A DNA stretch of 32,716 nt from Intoshia linei (taxonomy: Eukaryota > Orthonectida > Rhopaluridae), in contig LWCA01000312.1 in the NCBI GenBank assembly GCA_001642005.1, forward strand, positions 1 to 32,716. Direction: 5' to 3'. This document shows positions 1 through 9,843 of this stretch, piece after piece. Position 1 is the first letter of the stretch; every line of letters begins with the position of its first letter. A program made the translations under genes and the position numbers. A model generated the notes under the pieces. It saw only the letters and a list, made by a program, of their open reading frames with translations, was not told where the DNA came from and searched no databases.

Positions 1-229
1 ATTCGATGGTCATTAAAATATCTAATCAAAACTTGTTCCAAATTTTTAATGGATTTTGAGTAGTATATTTTATCATTGGCCATTCTAAATACCTTATCCG
101 CCAATTCATTTGTTGAAGGGTTAACATCAAAATCTGACAAATTATTCTTGATAAGAAAATTTTTGGAGGCATCACATATTATGTTGCAATTAATAAGATT
201 GTTCCAATTTATAAAAAAATCTAACACCA

Positions 230-889
230 AACCATTTAATTGACCAATACTGGATAATAAACGTATTTATGCGAATTACATTCTCTATAGGGTCGACACA
301 TAACTCAGACATGATAGAATATATTGCACGACTGTTCTATCTTGCTACGCTAATCGAAGGTGGCTGATTTGGTAAATTAATTTTGGCAAACTGATTTGTC
401 GAACGTAAATAACGTACCGCTTTGACACATTGTAATAACAACAAATAATTTTTTCTTCATTCTTCGTCATTAGTCAGATCATCATAGATTGGTGAGATAG
501 AAATTGGTTTATTTCTATATATTGCTATAAACCTTTTCCAATCGTCATGTAATGATTTTACGAATTCATATTAAAAAGTTGGACCCACTGTGACATTCGA
601 AAATAAATGTATGAATTGATGTTTTAAGATTAAATCAAGGACGTCTAATTTACAAGGTGAAAAGGTGCAATCCGGGTATACTCGTTGTAATCGAACGACA
701 ACACCATTTCTACATCCTACATTTGTAGGCTCAGTGTCAGTAATTATATTGTTTGGAGATAAATTGCTTTTTGCAGTAGTACCAATAGTTTTTCAGATAT
801 AGTGTAAGCCGTTTTGTTAGGTATTTCAACAAATCCAATCAATTTTTTATTGAAACAAATTGCCAGAATGTCTTTTTTCACTATACACT
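230..889 (-). pseudogene. Decayed transposon-derived coding region
   Basis: Read on the minus strand from 738 down to about 230, one frame stays coding-like for about 165 codons but is broken by three in-frame stops (TAA, TGA, TAG). It includes stretches such as NVGCRNGVVVRLQRVYPDC and TNQFAKINLPNQPP. Upstream, from 889 to about 745, a second frame (DILAICFNKKLIGFVEIP) continues the same protein after a frameshift. The style resembles multi-copy, transposable-element-derived proteins of invertebrates, but I cannot name the family. It is certainly non-functional as read. The left part may extend beyond the window start. Confidence 0.5.
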
Positions 890-910
890 GCTAGAAAAAA
901 GTTTGGGACA
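886..910 (+). mobile_element. Possible Tc1-like terminal inverted repeat (single end)
   Basis: The sequence beginning CACTGCTAGAAAAAAGTTTG directly follows a TA dinucleotide and looks like the outer end of a Tc1/mariner-like element, whose ends commonly read CAGTG...AAAAGT..GGACA. It sits at the upstream edge of the decayed coding region. I found no matching inverted end in the window, so this is a solo or diverged end. Confidence 0.3.
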
Positions 911-2012
911 TTTACAGAAAGTATTCTAAAACCTTAAAATAATCGAAATTTGCTATTTCGAAATAATATTATAATCACAACTAATGTATTGCTCGATTGT
1001 ATAACATAAAACAAAAATTAATTAAAACCTATGGTTAATTAATCAAATTTAACGAAAATCTCCAACAATTCTATTGAAAAAAGTCGAGCACAAATGAGTT
1101 AAAATAGCTTAATATTAATGATAATGTAATGATTATATGTTTTAATAATGGGTACAACACCCAACATGTTTTTAAATAATTGAGAACTATATAATTTTGC
1201 TTTTTTCATTGTGGACTTATTCAACGCGCTCCTTGTTGGCGGTTTCATTCGTTCGTCCTTGAATGTATTATACATCACTTCTAGAACAGTTATAGTATGA
1301 GACAGTGATAAATTAGCCCTTTTACGAATTTCTTCTACCAGATCTGTAGACATCTGATCCTTTTTATTACTTAAATTAATTAAATTGTTCTAATTACGAG
1401 AACTTTCCATTACCGAAATTTACAATTCTATTGCAATTTTGTATCAAGGTTCTAGTAAATTTATTTGATATTTATGTATTTTAAATACAACTTATTCAGT
1501 CTTACTTATAAATGGCTAACCATTAATATTTGTCCTTAATATTTAATATTTGTAATATTTATTAGTAGTAATATTTGTTAATATCTGAAATCAATGGGAC
1601 GACAGTTCTTTTTTTAATTTTAATTTTTTAATTAATCGTAAAAGTGCCCTGTGACCAATCTAACGTATGATTCATCCTAGTTGTTATCACAATTTATTTT
1701 TATAAACTTAATGTTCTTTAAAATTTGATATTTTTAAAATACAAAAAGTTGATGGTCATTTTAAGAATTGAAACATTTCAATCACACCATCTTGTTCGCA
1801 ATAAAAAGTTTCATGTTTACCATAGGGCTACTTTTATTAGTTTGAATAAGGACACAGGTTAATGTGTAGTGATATAACGGAAAGATTTTTAAAAGTTGAT
1901 TTTTGTTGACTAGTGTTATCATTATGTTAATTATTTGGGACACAGTTTTTGTTTATATTTGTCGTATCAGAGAAACAGGCTTTTTTGAAATTTTGCTTTT
2001 ACTGTAGATCAG
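911..2012. other. Intergenic, no convincing gene
   Basis: AT-rich DNA upstream of MDH1B. An 84-codon open frame on the minus strand (1099-1353, starting MSTDLVEEIRKRANLSLSHT) has a charged, helical first half but no recognisable domain and a low-complexity tail. It could be a fragment of a mobile element or chance. Nothing else is supported. Confidence 0.4.
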
Positions 2013-3556
2013 ATGGCCAGAATTGTAATTTCAGGTTTTGAATTTTAAAATCATATTTATAATTTAATAGGTGTATGCGATTCACCACATTGGGCAAAAA
2101 TCGAAATTCTATCTGATCATCTAGCAAAAAATTTGGATAGTTTTTACGTAAAAAAAATTATAAAAAAACGCGAAGAATGGAGCCAATGGAAAGACTTGAT
2201 TTTTTTCAAAAATGGATGGAACCTGAAGCGCAATAAATACAATGATGTCTTTGTTTGGCGAGAATTGCTGTCTCGTGGAGGTAAAGGAACCATCATAGGA
2301 GATTACAACGACTATCAAGAATACACACATGTTTATTATAGTGAAACTGTCTCAATTCTTACTAATGAACTTGTTGATATCGCAAAATACAATCACGAAC
2401 ATAAAATAAAACAAATTAAATTGAAAAAAGACGTAGAAATTTCAAAAACAATAATAAAAATAGGAATTTCTTGTTTAAATAATGAAATTAAGTGTTCCGC
2501 AATTTGCACACTCTTATCTCAGTTTTTAGTTGGTTCCTACCCAAAGAATTTTTATTCTATCAATTTTATATACAACGAAAAAACCAAAGTTAATTCAGAA
2601 AATGTTGATACGTTAGAATCAGAATTGTTCGATTTGGCGCATTCCAACATTTCTCAAATATTACATAGAGATATAGTTGGTGTTTTTGAAGATTCAAATT
2701 TTTTATTTCTGATTGATTCATTAACAATAATTGATAATGAATCTCGTGAAAATTACATCAATCGTGTATATTCACACTATTCCATTATAGCAGACAGTGT
2801 GTGCAATCACGCACAAAGGGATTGTCAGATTATTATTTCGAGTGATGGTCCTTATCATATTATTTGTCAGGCTTTAATAGATACATTCAAAGGATTAAAA
2901 CAAAATTGGAGATGTAACAGTTTTTTATTAAATAATAATCGTTCTATCCGCACCGTAAAAAATATTATTTCCAAAAAAATAAAAAATTTTGCAAAGAATA
3001 TAGTTGATTTGATAGACTGGAGCTGTCCTGGTGTTGAATTAGATATTGATAAAAAAGTAAAATTAATCGATTTGTCTCAAGCTAAGATATATAACCAACT
3101 CGATCCAGTAGAGGGAGACCAACATTTTTATTTAAATTTATTGAAAACTATTAATGATAAAAAATGGTTATCTCTAGATTATATGAATTTGGCAAAACAA
3201 AATATTACTAGAATGTATTCATCGAGGCCAAAATATATAAATGAAGCACATTCAATCTGTAAATCATTTTTCGATTGGTACGGACAAAAAAAAGAATATG
3301 TATCTATGACCAGTGTAGTTGTTCCTTCTAATGGTAAAATATTAATAGTATATTTTTAATTTTTCTAGGTTCGTACAACATTGAGAACAACATACCATTT
3401 TCTTTTCCGGCAATAATAGGCCCAAATGGAAGGATAAATATTATAGAAAATGTAAAATTAAATCATGTCATATCTAACGGTTTTCCAGAAATAGTTGAGG
3501 TAAAATATAATTAAAAATATGTACAGATAACCTCTGCTGTTTGTCCATTATGTTAA
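2013..3556 (+). CDS. MDH1B: Malate dehydrogenase 1B-like protein (MDH1B)
   Basis: Exons 2013-2034, 2071-3333, 3369-3499, 3527-3556 give a 481-residue protein with introns of 36, 35 and 27 nt. The first exon encodes only MARIVIS plus one base. Family evidence: CDSPHWAKIEILSDHLAKNL near the start, then WRELLSRGGKGTIIGDYNDY (about residues 72-91), both hallmarks of the MDH1B-specific N-terminal region. A diverged lactate/malate dehydrogenase-like domain follows, ending in SYNIENNIPFSFPAIIGPNG. MDH1B is a poorly characterised paralogue of cytosolic malate dehydrogenase. I could not locate a clear catalytic His/Arg set, so enzymatic activity is unproven. The last 30-nt exon is the least certain part: without that splice the frame stops at 3512-3514. 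The protein is slightly shorter than the vertebrate form, mainly at the C-terminus. Upstream DNA shows no obvious promoter motif. Confidence 0.88.
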
Positions 3557-3841
3557 CATATAGAGTTATATATATTATATATATATAGAGATTATAGAGA
3601 GTACAATTTCTCAATGCTGTCATTGCTTTACGAAAAATTAAATTTAAAAACTGTTTCACTAGACCCCGAATAAATGACTCGATACCCTTAGGTGGCGCCT
3701 CATCTTATTTGGCGAACACTGCTTAAGTGAATAAGTAGATGGTATTTGAATGGTCAATCACTCATTACTTTTGATTACATTGGATGGTTAGAATCAAAAT
3801 TGTATTAGAATTGGGTCGTTAGAATAAGGGGCTAAGACTAG
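3557..3841. other. Intergenic spacer after MDH1B
   Basis: AT-rich spacer with a short TA-rich run near 3567-3588. No gene is supported. Confidence 0.5.
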
Positions 3842-4341
3842 TGCTTGCAATTTCTCCAGAATTATCGAAAAAAATTAACTCATACTGTTAGTAATACAAT
3901 AAATAATTTTAATTATAGTAAAACTAAAAGTACTAACAGTTCCAAAATTTTTAATATTTTTGAAATAATGAAAGATTAAAATCTGGTATTAATTGGATGT
4001 TAACTTTAAAATCTTAAATAAAACACCCAAAGTAGGAGAAAAATGCGATTTATTTACATTTTGTATAATCACAACTTCCATAGATATATATAGGAATAAG
4101 TCCAAGATTAAATTCATTTTTGAGAATGTAAAGATGTGCATTAAAATATTTTATATTTTTAAAACTGGTCCACTCATCAAATGATATTTTCCACCATTAC
4201 ATTTTATAGTAGAAATCTTTAAATTATTTGTCTTCTAATTTTTTCAAAGTAACTATTTACAAGATTAATGATACAGTTTTGAGATATAGACAAACATATT
4301 GGTCTTAAATTTTTTCGAATAAAATTTGATCGGGTAACTTG
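3842..4341 (+). repeat. Unclassified ~500-bp dispersed repeat, copy 1
   Basis: Closely similar to 29292-29833 along nearly its whole length. Shared blocks include TTAACTCATAC, GTTAGTAATACAATAAA, TTTTTGAAATAATGAAA, AATCTGGTATTAATTGG, ATGCGATTTATTTA and TTAAATTTTTTCGAATAAAA, and both copies end near GGGTAACTTGG. No terminal inverted repeat or transposase fragment was seen, so the class is unknown. Small open frames in both copies (for example 3993-4184) match each other only because the DNA does. Confidence 0.75.
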
Positions 4342-5234
4342 GTTTATGGTTAGTCCATCGTACGCAATTATGACTTCAACCCTTTCGTGGCTATCATCAT
4401 TTTTTTAAATACACTGTTATATTGGGATTTTTTGTTTGTTATTTTATTTACAGGTTCACCCAATGATTTGATCATAAAATATACGCGTGTTAAGTGACGA
4501 TGTAACTTTTCGTAGAACATAGAGGTTATCTTAAAGAGAAACAATCTAATACCAAATTAAATCATAAAACTGAATTGAATTACCGTAAAATTTAATGTTT
4601 TTATTGTAATAACTGGAATTAATTTGTTTTTAGTAAAAACTTTTTACACGCTTAAATTTATTAGCAATAATTAAAAATGATTATTCTTTGAAGATTTTAT
4701 TTTTGCATTTATATAACAAACTACATTTTTGAAAATGTTCAAATATAATTTTAAATTTAAGAATATTAAAATTTCTCGATAGCAAGTATTAGCTAAGACC
4801 ATCATATGTATTAAAAAATTGATTAGTTGAAAATACTTTGTCTATGATGATACAATTTAATTATGTAACTAATAATTATAATAGATGATAAAGAAGGATT
4901 TGAACCTAATACAAAAATAAAATAGAACGTTTATGTTTGAACAAATATTTAATAAAACTTAACCGTGTTGTTAAAATGAAAAAATTGATTGTTTTGGCGT
5001 GAATAAACAAAATGTAGCAACAAGTACTTAGCAATTTAACTCCCATCGTACATTTTTGTATAAACAGGTTGATTACTCTATTATCAAATTGCACCGATGT
5101 CCATTACAAGTTGCAATTTGCAACTGCCACTAAATTTATTTTGTTTAACGAATAGACGCAAATTGTTAACAATAAATATCTTAAATGAACTATTGTAGTT
5201 TATCACCAGGGAATTATATATTTATAAACGCATA
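4342..5234. other. Intergenic region upstream of cyclin E
   Basis: AT-rich, without a convincing gene. Short open frames on either strand (for example 4906-5094 on the minus strand) show no domain. A TATA-like run (TATATATTTATAAA, about 5216-5229) lies about 180 bp before the cyclin E start. Confidence 0.45.
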
Positions 5235-5242
5235 TTTGGCGC
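5235..5242 (+). promoter_or_regulatory. Candidate E2F binding site upstream of cyclin E
   Basis: TTTGGCGC matches the E2F/DP consensus TTTSSCGC exactly and lies 163 bp before the cyclin E ATG. A reverse CCAAT box (ATTGG, about 5258-5262) follows closely. Cyclin E genes of animals are classical E2F targets, and a GC core is rare in such AT-rich DNA. Function is inferred from sequence and position only. Confidence 0.5.
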
Positions 5243-5404
5243 AATTATACCAACCGATTGGAAAGTTTGGTTTCATCTGTCCATTTAATTGTGTTATTCA
5301 TTTTTAATTATGTTTTAATAATGTACTTTTATTTTACCTTATTTGGTTATTCCAATAAGTTAGTATCTTTATTTTAACTCAAGTTTTAATCTAATCTAAT
5401 CAAT

Positions 5405-8400
5405 ATGAAAACTCGGAAGAGGTAATTATTTTGAATCTATTTATCGAAACATATATTTATATATATAGGAAAAGCTGTGCTACACGAGAATCTATGATTT
5501 TGAAGACCAATTTGGTATTTATAAATGAATTTTTAATTTAAATAAACTTAGGCCGAGGACAACTTAGAATTCATAAAAAACGTAGACCAACCTATCGACT
5601 TTTCAAACGTATATTTATTATTATCATTATCAAACTTTCATTTAGAAATCAAAGTTTCGCCACTCATTACCTAATTTAAATTTCAATAAAGACACTAAAA
5701 CAATCAAAATTGAACCAAATCCTCTGTTTTATAAAAATTACGAAGCATTTACCAGCAATGTACTTGTACATTATGATCAAATTTTACCTAATTTTAAATG
5801 GGGTAAAGGGACTGACATATGGCAGGTGTATTTAAAAAAAGACAAATTTTATAACAGAGATGCAACTTATTTCAAAAATCATATCAACATCGAACCGAAA
5901 ATGAGATGGCTTTTGTTTGGATGGATGATTGATGTAATAAATTACCTTTAGTGTGTTACAATTTATTAATTAATAATAATCGTCGTATCGGCAGAAGACG
6001 ACGAGAATTAATAATTAATTTAGGTTTGTCAGCTTCACCAACTTCACAGAGAAACATTTCACTTGGCGGTGGATTTGGTGGATCGGTATTTGGGTTGTAC
6101 CACTAATATATCAAAAACACAATTACAATTGATTGGAACTACATGTCTTTTTATATCTTCCAAAATCGAGGTTTTATATTGAACATCTATTCATTATATT
6201 ATGAAATTAGGAAATTTATCCACCAAGAATCACAGAATTTAGTGAAATAACAGATAGAACATGTAAAGTTGAGGACATTTTATGTAATGAAATTAAAATA
6301 TTGAAAGTTCTAAAGTGGGATTTGTCTCCCACTACTCCTATCCAGTGGTTAAAGTTATATTTGCAATATGGTATTTTACGTCCTAACCGTGAAATGGAAA
6401 AACATGGTTCACGCATCAATAAAGAATATTTTTCTATTGGAATGTTCCTACAATTGTGTAGAGTATGAAAATGTGTTTTTTTAATAATTTTTGATTAGAT
6501 TATTGACTTTATATTAATGGACGAGAGGTCTTTAAATTTTAGTTATAGTCAGCTTGTTGCTTCTGTGTTAAATCATACATTTGCAGATGACGTTGTCTAC
6601 GAGTTATCTGGTTATACACGAGAAGAATTAATACCTTGCATTTATTGGATGACACCTTATATTGAAATTTTATCAACTTTACCAAGGGTTAGCCTTAAAA
6701 AATTTGAAAAAATGAATCCTAGCCAATTCCATAATATACAAATCATTACCTTTGACACTAAAATAATGGTAATTTACACATAATTACGATATAACGATTA
6801 GTGTGGATCATTTGGACAACAATTGTCCTAATAAAGTAAATCTTTGTCACCCAGTTAATTTGCAAAACTTTGGTCTAATATTTTAAATACTAAGAATCTC
6901 AAAATGTAACGACAGTGAAAATACTTTTCGATCTTTTAATTAACTAGACACTATAGAATCCTGATTATTCGAAAATTTGAAAAACCGGTCATCGAATAAT
7001 TTCGGTTATTTAAACAACGATTATCCGATTAATCGGAATTTAAAATTTTTAACATAAAAACCAATAATCCTTACTTATATAATATGCTACGCGATTTTTG
7101 TTTGTGTGTGTTCCACTTTATTTAAATAACTACCCGTCTTAGAATTTTATGAAGTCCACATTTCAATTACAGTTTTTTCCGGGGGTGTTCGCAAAATAAA
7201 TTTTAACATCCCAAACTCACATCTTACGGGTCAAAAACCTTAATTGTCCTTTTTTTAAAAATTATAAACATTATCATAATTTTGAATTTAAAAAAAATTC
7301 TATCTTTATGGCTTTAAAGTAAAAAGTAATGTGATATATGAATGCAATTATGTATTTATGAAATTTTTGAAAATCCGATTATTTTTCTCCGATTATTGTA
7401 AGCGATTAACCGGGTTTTCGATTAATCGGATATCATTCCCTACTAGACACATTAGTAAATATTTTCTTTTTTAATATTAAGTATCTGTTTATGGAAAACT
7501 TTATGTAATGTAGTGTAGAGTCTAGGAAAGCTGTGGTACTTTTGTCATGCTCGAGGTTGCATCATTCACTAAAACCCAGTTAAGTATAATTAAAAATTTA
7601 TTTATTTTATGAGAAATTGATGATTTTTTTACTACAATACGATTGATATATACTATTTATATTATGTTATTTTTACTAACAGCACTATATGAGGTGAGTT
7701 ATCACGATAAAACTGAAAAGTTTTATTGATTAGTTTATTTATTGAGTACTTAATCAAAATATAACAAAATATAATTTTATGTGTCTATTCTTTAATAAGT
7801 TCTTATATTTTGAAGTTATCGAGAGGAAACACTATATAGTAAGGTTGATAATTTATCGATAAAAATCAAGAAATTTTTTTCTACTCTTACATGTGCAGGA
7901 ATAAGTATAATATATGAGAATTCTCGCTTTACGTAAGAATTTTAATTTATTATTTTATTGCGTTATGAATTTTAATTACATTAATTTATATTATGAAAAA
8001 ATTAAAATTCGTGTCAATGTATTGATAAATTTGATTCGGTGTCAACCTGTCATATATTGACTGAAATTTATATTTTTTTATTTTTAGGGATATCTTGCTC
8101 AAATAGAAGAAAATATGATTAAAAATGGAAAACATATAGCTATTGATAAAGAACAAGAATCTATTTTCGAATTAATGACACCTCCTCCTAGCAATAGTAA
8201 GCGTAGACCCAATAAAAACATTGCATTGATGGACGCAATGACAAAAGATGATAATGAAATTAAAATATCACAACAACAGTTAAAAGATATTACGAAAAAT
8301 GAGTCAATCGATCCAAATAAAGATAATTTTAGCAACATTGTAACAAAAAAAAGAAAAACCAATGATAAAGAATCTGAAAACCAGCACGAAATAGAATCGA

Positions 8401-8582
8401 ATTACCATTCTTCAGACGATACCTCACGAATTGATAACTGCGAAAAAGATTTGCGCAATAATTTGAAAATATCAACGCTGTCTTATTTAAATAATATAGA
8501 GGAATCTGAAGTTAGTGACACAGATAGCATATGTTCTAGTTATCTTTTATGTAATTCTTTTCTACCACCATCTCCAGATTAA
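5405..8582 (+). CDS. CCNE: G1/S-specific cyclin E
   Basis: Exons 5405-5421, 5469-5514, 5552-5608, 5646-5933, 6024-6170, 6211-6462, 6499-6768, 8088-8582 keep one frame and give 523 residues. Cyclin E activates CDK2 at S-phase entry in the nucleus. The N-terminal cyclin box runs from about residue 98 and includes MRWLLFGWMID (126-136), LHQLHRETFHLAVDLVDRYL and SSKIEEIYPPRITEF; the E..CSGDEI-like segment is TCKVEDILCNEIKILKVLKW. The second cyclin fold contains YELSGYTREELIPCIYWMTP and HNIQ. LMTPPPS (388-394) aligns with the cyclin E phosphodegron read by FBXW7/Cdc4. The tail is charged, Ser/Asn-rich and disordered. Oddities: the usual Asp before the signature Trp is Gly132; intron 4 (90 nt) is a hairpin; the last intron (1,319 nt) holds a transposon. 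An E2F-type site lies upstream. Exons 1-3 rest on phase rather than homology. Confidence 0.92.
5967..6017 (+). repeat. Strong hairpin inside cyclin E intron 4
   Basis: Arms 5967-5986 (TAATTAATAATAATCGTCGT) and 5998-6017 pair at 17 of 20 positions around an 11-nt loop. The structure fills much of a 90-nt intron whose neighbours are 36-47 nt. In the transcript it would shorten the effective splice-site distance. It may alternatively be a tiny inserted inverted-repeat element. Confidence 0.75.
6952..7442 (+). mobile_element. hAT-type MITE in last intron of cyclin E
   Basis: A 491-bp element flanked by a perfect 8-bp duplication CTAGACAC (6944-6951 and 7443-7450). The right end reads outward as TAGGGAATGATATCCGATTA, typical of hAT ends with a GGG near the tip; the left end TATAGAATCCTGATTATTCG is a diverged inverted copy. 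Further inverted matches (AACCGG, CGATTAATCGG) lie inside both ends. No transposase frame is present, so it is non-autonomous. Its insertion accounts for over a third of this unusually long intron. Confidence 0.7.
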
Positions 8583-8703
8583 TGTATATATTCAAGTCCC
8601 CTTTGTTAAATATTTGCTTTTAATTTCAGTTTTAATTTTGTGTAATATTTATTAAAATTTTAAAATTACATGAAAATCATAGGTAAATAGTTAATTATTG
8701 GAT

Positions 8704-9843
8704 TTAATTCGTGTTTTTAACGGAAGTTCTCGTATGCTTCTGACCACTATATCCACGCTTATTTAGCATATGCTTATAGTCCTTTTTTCCATTAAAATTC
8801 TTTATGGGTGTAAAAAAGGTTCGCTTGGTATATTCGTTGCTCCATGTATTAACCCACTTCAACTTATTCTGGTTTTGTTTTGGCGTGGTTTCATTATTTG
8901 GAGTAATGGTATTGTTTGTATTTTCCGAGCACTCAACTCTTACATTTCTACCTGAATCAGTGTTGGACCTGTAGGGTATTTCTCGTTTATAGTATATAAA
9001 CCTATCAGTAAGGTCTATACTGCATTCTTCTTGGGTGTTTTCATTTGCAACTGAACATTTTGACGAATTTTCGGATTTAGAATTGAAAAATTCTGGGCAA
9101 AAAAGATACCAAATATCTAACCCTTCAATGTCTGACATTTTAAAGTTTTTATTATACTTAGATTTTACTTGTACCAATTTTTGAACGTTTTCAGCATTTT
9201 TTCGAATCTTTTTAGACTTAAATATCATTTTCTTAGAGATATAAGTCTCTTCTTTTTTATCTGCTTTTGTTACTTTAACTATTTTTTCCGGTTTCAGACA
9301 TTTGAATCTGTTATTTTTTTTCTTGCAAATTTTTATCGAGCTAATTGAATTCTCATTTGAATCACTAAAATTATCCAAATTTTGGTCAAATGCTGAGCTA
9401 TAATTCATTTTTTTTCTATTACTTTTTCTGGAAAATTTATTTCGTCGATAAATTTCATTTCGTAGCTTTTCTTCTATCAAGAATGTATCGTCAATATAAC
9501 TTTTATCGTCACATGTATCCTCAGACATTTGTTTAGTTTCCTGAAGAGAGTTTTCTAAAAATTATTATTTGTTTATATAAAAATTTACCATTCCAATGGT
9601 CGATAAATGTCCAGGAATCTTCAAGTTTTTCTAATGAGAAAATAAAATATACAGTTAAAATTTATTATTACCATCTACAGGACATTTATGAATAAAATTC
9701 CATTCTCCCTGATTATTCAAACCATCCGAATTGAGAACTTGCGAAAATAGTATCAGCTTGACTTTGTCATCGGTAAAAATTTCAGGTTTGTCACAGCTGT
9801 CGTTTAGTGAGCTGTCTACAGGTTTAACTGATTTTTTAACCAT
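8704..9843 (-). CDS. Orphan low-complexity protein with W-x-x-I motifs
   Basis: Exons 9672-9843, 9589-9630 and 8704-9554 (introns 41 and 34 nt) keep frame and give 354 residues. I do not recognise the family. The acidic N-terminal third has two similar aromatic motifs: EWNFI with Trp48 and DSWTFI with Trp64, each preceded by acidic residues, as in LC3-interacting regions. Then come a basic Lys/Ser/Asn-rich middle, another W-x-x-F segment (LDIWYLF) and a basic C-terminus with TPIKNFNGKKDYKHMLNKRG. No signal peptide or membrane segment is visible; the composition suggests an intrinsically disordered protein. The start was chosen because the upstream frame closes and both splice junctions join coding frames in phase. 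It converges with cyclin E, leaving 121 bp between stops. An autophagy-adaptor role is possible but speculative. Confidence 0.65.

Noticed and set aside
4883-4905. tRNA B-box-like sequence (GGTTCAAATCC on the minus strand)
   Set aside because: No matching A box, acceptor stem or anticodon arm at the right distance.
7670-7700. Possible extra micro-exon in the last cyclin E intron (ACAG...GTGAG)
   Set aside because: Direct joining of 6768 to 8088 already keeps phase and gives the family-like spacing between HNIQ and TPPPS.
8099-8362. 87-codon minus-strand hydrophobic frame
   Set aside because: Antisense shadow of the cyclin E last exon, whose degron and phase are convincing.
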